From: Scenedesmus sp. ARA3
Taxonomy: Eukaryota > Chlorophyta > Chlorophyceae > Sphaeropleales > Scenedesmaceae
DNA: 64,000 nucleotides
Assembly: GCA_004335835.1 (NCBI GenBank)
Contig: RWJK01001605.1
Coordinates: 62,001 to 126,000, forward strand
Reading direction: 5' to 3'
The position numbers were made by a program, and so were the translations under genes. Below the pieces are notes generated by a model. That model worked only from the letters and a program-made list of their open reading frames with translations. It was not told where the DNA came from and made no database searches. Of the stretch, positions 57,937 to 64,000 are shown in pieces (the first letter of the stretch is position 1; every line of letters starts with the position of its first letter).

Positions 57937-59227
57937 ATGTCCAGTTCTGGCTGTTTGGTTCTGCTGGCAGCACTTTTGCTGATCGCTGGTGAGCCAACCC
58001 TTTCACTAGCTGTGACTGCTTTGTGCTCGCTGCCAGCTGGCCTGTCCAGAGCATACACGCACCATCGGCACAGTGGCGTTACAGCACGCCAAAACTATGC
58101 TAAACAAGCAGCTGTAGGCTTTAGCAGTCAATCATGACTGCAGCAGCGGGCTGCGCGTGGCTTTTCACCAGTGACACTATGTAGTGCTGCGCAGTTCATG
58201 TGGGTTCGGGCACCTTATTCGCCTCGTGTCTCATTGTCTGCTGTGCCTCTGCCGCTCAGGTGCCACTGCTCGACCGATCAGGCAGCTGCAGCAAAACACA
58301 GTCGTGAATTTTGTACCAACTGGTGCCGGCTGTGAGCTCAAGACCAGTGTCACTGCCGAGAAGTCTCACAGCCACAGCTGGTTCAACAACGGCCCCGTCA
58401 TAACGGGCCAAGTGACGCTTCTCAACCCCAAGGAGTATGGAATCCCCGTGTCAAATGTTCAGGTCACTGCACAGTCAAGCGATGGCCAGCTGTACACGGC
58501 ATATGCTGACTGTGGCAGCGGCAGTCCGTCAACGTATGTGCCCAGCAATCCTGTGCCCTACACTTACGGCGAGGTAAGCCATGCCCGTGGCACAAAGAGC
58601 AGGTGCATGGAGATGCGTCATTCTGCACTGTGCACAGCCCTTGCAACGGTCTTGACCAGTCAAATGGTGTGCAACGCAGCAATCATTACATGCTTGTAGA
58701 AGTCGGCACATGCTGCCGCAGCTCCACATGTTTACTTGCTGCAGCTCTGTGCAGCCTGTCTCCATATGCGCACAACGCAGAATCAACTAACCACACAACC
58801 CCTGCCACACCTCCTGCAGGCTATCTGCACCTACCGCATCCAACTGGACAGCAGGGTGTTTGGCTCTGCCGCGCCCGCCAGCAGCAACAGCGGCAGCGGC
58901 AGCGGCAGCAGCGGCCAGCCAATCCAAGTTGGCTACTTCCCAAGTAATAACAACAATAACAACCCATACTACTACCCCAGCCGGCCCACCTGGAGCGTGA
59001 CTGCCATCACCACCATCGGCATGACCAATGCGCAGTGCTACAGCAGCCCTGCTGCTGTTGACACCTCCAGCTGGTGGTCCTGGTTTGTGAACGTGTTTGG
59101 CAGCAGCAGCAGGGGCAGCAGCAGCAGCAGTGGCGGCTTCGACAGCAGCAGCAGTGGCTTTGGCAGTACTGCTCCAGCCGGTGTGGGCAGCGCTGCTGTC
59201 AGCGGGTCTGCCCAGGGTGGCCGGTGA
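57937..59227 (+). CDS. Secreted algal extracellular protein, unrecognised family
   Basis: Three exons join in phase: 57937-57988, 58260-58573 and 58820-59227, giving 257 residues. The N-terminus is a signal peptide (CLVLLAALLLIAGATA). A Cys-containing beta-rich domain follows: CELKTSVTAEKS, PVITGQVTLLNPKEYGIPVSN, YTAYADCGSG and CTYRIQLDS. This layout, with paired Cys and a variable N-P-x-x-x-x-P-V segment, resembles small ECM-type domains of green algae, but I cannot name one. The C-terminal part has an Asn run, Tyr/Pro residues, then a Ser/Gly-rich tail built from AGC and GGC codons. It is likely a cell-wall or extracellular matrix protein. The first intron falls within the signal peptide, as in the neighbouring secreted gene. 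Confidence 0.75.
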
Positions 59228-60419
59228 ACAAAATTTGTTGTACAGGCGCAGTCATCACGTTTGGTTAGCACTGTTCACCTGCACATGCAAGTGTGATTCA
59301 GCATTGGGTTGTTTTGCAGCAGATACTATCTGTAGTTATAGGTAGTTCTGGTGTCATACATTTGCTGTACAGCTGGGCACATACAAAGCAATTAAAGCAG
59401 CTGAAGCTGGCCTGCACAACGGCTGCTGATTGACTGCTGAAACTCCAGTATTTTTTAGTCAACATATGGCTCCTGTGGGCCTGCAGTACTGTCTGGTCAG
59501 CATAGCCTTCTGCTGTGGCCATGGATGTTGTTACTGCAGCCCTGCAACCAAGCCAAGTCCTGTCACTTTGATTGTGCACCTGGCCGAACACTTGCGAATG
59601 TCTTTGTCTCCAGCTGTGGTATGCACTAGCCCGCAAATGCATATGAAGAACTGCACTGGGAGGTGTTCAACACCCTCTTCCCATCTGGAGAGGCATGGTC
59701 TTGGTGGCTCTGTAAAAGCGTGTTAGACGCTTCCAGAAAGCCTTCACATTATCTCTTTGTGTAACCACCGTGATCAAGCGCATGTGACTGGGTCTACCTG
59801 CACAGCCAGGCTGCATGCCTTTTGTGCGCTCAGCTATCTCTGCGCGGTTCGGCCATCTTGGTCATGATGGCGATGCATCTGTGCGGCACTTTCTGCAGTA
59901 GCTACGTCTGCAGATGACGTCTCCAGCACCGTTCCAGCTGCTATTTAGCGCATTGTGTTTGCACCCTAAGAGAACCGTGAGATTGGCTTTGTCGTTACTG
60001 CTGTTTGAGCTAGCCACTGGCAGTTGTGATGGCCATAGTTGGCAGTTACCAGGCCAGGTATACGGTATACAGCAGTACTGCACAGGGCAGCCTGCCTGAT
60101 CAGTCATGGGACGAACAGCAAGCGATTATCATTACGATTAGACCACATCATAGATCGTTTTGTAAGGCCTCACTGTGTAGTGCACAGCCCAATGGTTGCA
60201 GGTTCTCGGCAGCGTCCAGGCATCTGTCATGTTATTCGCGCCCTTCAAGCGCTGTTCAAGGCTCCTGATGTGCGCCCCCTCATAACCTGCCGTGCATTTA
60301 CATCCTACACCAGCCTTACTCAGACTCAACTTGGATCGCAGCAGACCACGACAGCCCCTACGTGCCAATCCTGCACCTGCCATCCATCGCCCGGGCTATC
60401 TGTCACCGCACCGGCCACG
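59228..60419. other. Intergenic region; no gene seen
   Basis: About 1.2 kb with only short open frames without domains. The last part contains the promoter of the following gene. Confidence 0.5.
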
Positions 60420-61738
60420 ATGCCGCGTCAAACTTCAGCTCATCTTGTTGCTCTGCTGGCTCTGTCGGTTGTGCTTGGATTCGCCAGCGCCATTGGTGAG
60501 TCTGCCCGAGTGTCCCACACAAGTGGGTCCCACCTAAGAGCCGCACACCGTGCGGTCAGCCGCGCTGTTTTGACCGCATTGTATGCGTATGTCTGGCTTT
60601 AATAGTTTGACTCGGCAGCAACAGGCAGGTATGCAGTTTCAAACGAGACTGTCGAGTTTGGTGCATGTGCAGGAAGCCCTGACAGTACAAACCACCACAG
60701 CAGCTTGCGTGGGTCCACCTACGGAGCACGAAATCATCAAATAGCCTTGCAGCCACCTTTGCAGCTGGTGACCTGGCTTCTCACTGCCCTGCCGCTGGCT
60801 GATCTGCGTGTTGACATATACACTTGCTGCAGAGTTGCAAGGTGCTCAAATTGGCGGCAGCAGCACGTTGAGCAGCAGCAGAAGGCTGCTGCAGCAGCCT
60901 GCCAGGCAGGGCGGCCTGCTGGCTGGGCTGACAACTGCTGCACAGGTGAGCATGTTGGCTCTTACAGCAGAATTCATTGTACAGTCAGCTAGCAGGTGAG
61001 CAGATGCAATTGCTGAATGTACAGGTGCACAGCCTTGTGCGGCACAATCGCTGCAACATGACACCAAAGAAGACAGAAACATGAGGAGCTAGTGGTGAGA
61101 CTAGAGCAGACAGCACTATTTGAGCTGCAGTGGCTCTCCTGCATGACATGTGTCATGGGACACACGCAACACACTGCTGGCTGCTTCCTCTTACTGCATC
61201 ATCAAGGCAGAAAACAGCTGTCCATCCAGTTCTGACTGTACACAACTGCTTTCACTGGCTGCAGGGCATGTTCAACAGGGGAGGCCAGCCAGGCACGGCA
61301 CCAGCACCAGCTGCCGCGGCCCCAGGCGGCAACGCCTTGACCAACATGCTCACAGGCGCAGGCCGCAACATTGGCGCCACCGGCACCAACGGCGCCCTCA
61401 CCAACCTAATGACGCCGCAGAACATGCAGGCGCTGCAGGGCGCAGCAACGCGCATGATGGGGGCAGGCAGGAAGCTGGCGCAGTGGGGCAGCCGGGCAGA
61501 TCAGCGCATGGCCAACAACATGAGGGCCTCTGTTGCTACTTCCCAGGTGAGGTGCTGCTGGTGTGCCAGGCATTGTTGTTTGTGGCCTGTATGCGTGACA
61601 GCAGCAGGACATGGCAGGCACCACCTCGTGCAGACAGGCAAAACATTACTTCCTTACACTGGTGGGGCCAACAAGGTTATTGTAAACAGCATAACACGGG
61701 CCTCTGTACTGCTGAACACCAAGCTGACACACGTGTAC

Positions 61739-61781
<43 letters not shown>

Positions 61782-61927
61782 AGGCGATCGAGGAGGCTGT
61801 GAGCAAAGGGGGCTCCATGTCCTCCACGCGCCGCGCCGGCAGCACGGGCTCGCTCATGTCCTGGGCGGCATCGCAGGAGGACCAGCGCGTGTTTAACGTG
61901 GCGGAGCGCTTCGCACGCACCGGCTGA
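60420..61927 (+). CDS. Small secreted Gly/Ala-rich protein, unrecognised
   Basis: Four exons join in phase: 60420-60495, 60833-60945, 61265-61546 and 61784-61927, giving 204 residues. The N-terminus is a signal peptide (AHLVALLALSVVLGFASA), split by the first intron just after the core. The mature part contains SRRLLQQPARQGG, which could be a dibasic processing site, then a Gly/Ala/Asn-rich stretch (ALTNMLTGAGRNIGATG) and a helical C-terminus (QEDQRVFNVAERFARTG). No known domain. The last intron ends in a pure CTG run directly attached to the acceptor CAG. Neighbouring secreted genes at 57937 and 20231 share the signal-peptide intron habit but not the sequence. Confidence 0.7.
61741..61783. 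repeat. Pure CTG microsatellite ending in the acceptor CAG
   Basis: Thirteen or so CTG units run directly into CAG at the 3' splice site of the last intron, replacing a normal polypyrimidine tract. Confidence 0.92.
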
Positions 61928-63444
61928 GCGCTGCCATTGCGGCGGCCTTGAGCTTTGGGTGACTACAGCTGCTGCGAGCTGCGGCCTTGAATGTTGGGCG
62001 GACGCAACTGCTGCAAGCTGCATCCAGCACTTGTCTGACAAGCGTTTCAAGGCATGGCGCTCTTCCTTGGTTTACATGCTTTGCACACTGCTTCACATGT
62101 GCTTGCTTTCTTGGATAGACGCACACATTCTTGGCAGTGCGGGTGGACTCATGAAAACCAGGTTAACCAGCAATCAGTGCACAAGCATAGTAACACGTGT
62201 GAGTAGGTGCTGCTTTTGTGCGGATTTAGCTGGTTTGAATAGCAATCCTTGCACTGCAGCACTTTTGGTTTCACCTAGCATGCGGCCGGGCCACCTGCCG
62301 GTCTGCAATATATAGCGTTGATACTTTCCTGTGTGCGACATTTCATGCTGCAGCACATCCAGCACCAAGGAATTATGTGCATGTCATTGAACTGGTTACT
62401 GCTAGCAAGTAGGTGGCAGCGTGCACTGGGTGCATGACTGATGATTGAGATGAGTGCCCAGGGCAGGGTGCCATGCACATGCAAACGAGGGGGCTGAGCT
62501 GTCACGGCAATGCAGCCTGGACACACGCTGTCATTCGGATCGCGGGCCAACTTGTGTTGTGATGCCGTATCTCATTACAGCATGGCATGGCATGCGTATT
62601 CCAACTTACAGCTGCTTGGTGGTGTCTAGAATTTCTGAATTGTTGAGGTTGTGAACAAGCAGACGTGTTTGCTGAGTACCGCCGCAGCACCACCACCGCA
62701 ACCCATGCATATTCAGCTGAACTGCATACATCAGCATGCTGCTGCATGCACGAGCGCATGATTTTGGAAGTGGTGTTCATCGCCGTGTGCACAGCAACCT
62801 GTACTGTGTACAGAGGTATTGCATGTTCAGTGTGAACTTCACCAATGTTTGTGCCTGTGAGTGGCATGCCCTGTGAGAGCTGCATTTCACAACGAGCCAG
62901 AAATGACCCAGATGGGCTCACAACAGTTGTGCATGCCATGGTGTTCACAGCTTCAAGCGGCTTGCACAGCATACATATGACAGAAAGCCAACCTAACTGT
63001 AAGTACGTTCAGGTTATTTGTACAGCAGTCGTTTCGGGCAAGGCTAGCGCAATGCATCATCGACTACAGCCAGTACATGTACTGCCCAGAGCTTGCCTTG
63101 AAGCCCGCTGTGTGTGAGCTTGGTATCTGACATGTGGTTTTGGATATAAGTCAAAAATGTGATCGCTCTAACAAGAGCCGCCATCAAAGCTTCGGATGCA
63201 ACTGATACGACAGAGTCTGTCGGACAGACACAGGCTGAGTCATGACGGTTGTGCCCCTTCGTAGTAACTGGACAAGGGCACCTTAATGCTCTTCAGTACC
63301 TGCAGAATATCGAAGTTTCTCAGTTTACCCAGCTACATCCGACAAGCACACCTTTCGTCGTTTCGTTGCTATCATTGGACGTGGATTTTGCCACCTATCT
63401 ATCCGCGTCAGCACTCTGCGATCACCCAAAAATTTCCACAAAGC
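61928..63444. other. Intergenic region; no gene seen
   Basis: Begins with an imperfect direct repeat of about 40 bases (near 61940-62021, units with GCGGCCTTGA). The remainder is without recognisable exons. An AT-richer part at 63130-63160 may belong to the next promoter. Confidence 0.5.
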
Positions 63445-64000
63445 ATGTCGGAGACACGTGTGACGCAGGTTGGTTCACAGGAGCTGGCCAAGGCAGGAGA
63501 TCAGGAGCTGCAGCAGAGCGGCACAGCAGCAACTGCCCCTGCCTCTTCCGAAGTCAGTAGTACTGACATGCTGGCAAGCACTGCGGGAGCAGTGCAGGTA
63601 TGCTGCATTATTGTATGGGCCTTGGCGGTATGCCATACCACGAGTTTGCCGCTTCACACCAGTTGATGCTGAAACAGCTCGCCCCAGCAGTGCACCACAT
63701 AGTGCTAATGCGGCAACAGCAGAGCGCCTGTCGCCTTGCGCAGCAGCAGACAATCTGACGTTCCATCTGATAATGTCCTGATGTTAGCTTTGCATGAAGC
63801 AGCACACCATGAACTGCACACGAGGCATGACATCATGATGTCAACACCTGCTTGCTGCCGACCAAACCTACTGCCATCTGTCCATCTTGCGCCCTTTTGC
63901 ATCTGCTGCGCAGGGCATGATGGCTGCAATGGGCGCACCAATGCCTGCCCAGGGCGGCTCAGCGCTGATGCAAGGCGCTGTGATGCACCCTGACGGCACC
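63445..64000 (+). CDS. Partial gene, 5' end only
   Basis: Two exons join in phase 0: 63445-63597 and 63914 to the window edge. They code MSETRVTQVGSQELAKAGD, a Thr/Ser/Ala-rich stretch, then GMMAAMGAPMPAQGGSALMQ. There is no signal peptide. The Met/Gly/Ala-rich part is low complexity, so no family can be named from the 80 residues available. The ATG at 63445 is not the first in the open frame (another at 63286), but conserved-looking codon use begins here. Confidence 0.5.

Overview
The window looks like nuclear DNA of a chlorophyte green alga, most likely a Sphaeropleales or Scenedesmaceae-like lineage. That placement is an inference from style: intron-dense genes with GT-AG boundaries, strong CAG/CTG microsatellite content in exons and introns, plant-type enzymes (prolyl 4-hydroxylase, BAHD acyltransferase, mTERF), lineage-specific secreted proteins, and conserved cilium genes. 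No rRNA, tRNA, CRISPR or prokaryotic operon structure was seen. Gene models were built by hand by joining exons whose phases agree; for most genes the summed exon length is a whole number of codons ending in a stop.

Layout from left to right. 91-850 (+) is the complex I subunit NDUFS5. 4312-2511 (-) is a coiled-coil protein. 10428-5015 (-) is the transition-zone protein MKS1 with a C-terminal immunoglobulin-like domain and a long tail. 10767-13279 (+) is a prolyl 4-hydroxylase divergent from MKS1. 13.3-15.7 kb holds LINE relics. About 15.8-19.1 kb (-) is a tandemly expanded locus with three copies of a SAM-like exon. 20231-23822 (+) is a nine-exon secreted protein, with a broken exon copy downstream. 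30726-26222 (-) is a BAHD acyltransferase. 37899-31286 (-) is nucleoporin NUP133. 41723-38547 (-) is a nine-exon protein with a possible DM10-like domain. 42866-45335 (+) is an F-box-like protein. 45.3-48.9 kb shows no gene. 50268-48914 (-) is the BBS3/ARL6 GTPase, divergent from 50987-54609 (+), the NEDD8 E1 subunit UBA3/ECR1. 55161-57306 (+) is an mTERF protein. 57937-59227 (+) and 60420-61927 (+) are two secreted proteins, and 63445 onward (+) is a gene cut by the window edge.

Two themes stand out. The first is cilia: MKS1, ARL6 and possibly the DM10-like protein are all present, and the MKS1 homologue carries an Ig-like domain that the animal protein lacks. The second is repeat-driven change of gene structure: a roughly 1.14-1.15 kb tandem repeat carrying a SAM-like exon, a roughly 126-130 bp tandem repeat that copies an exon end and its splice donor in the mTERF gene, and CTG microsatellites placed directly before 3' splice sites in many genes.
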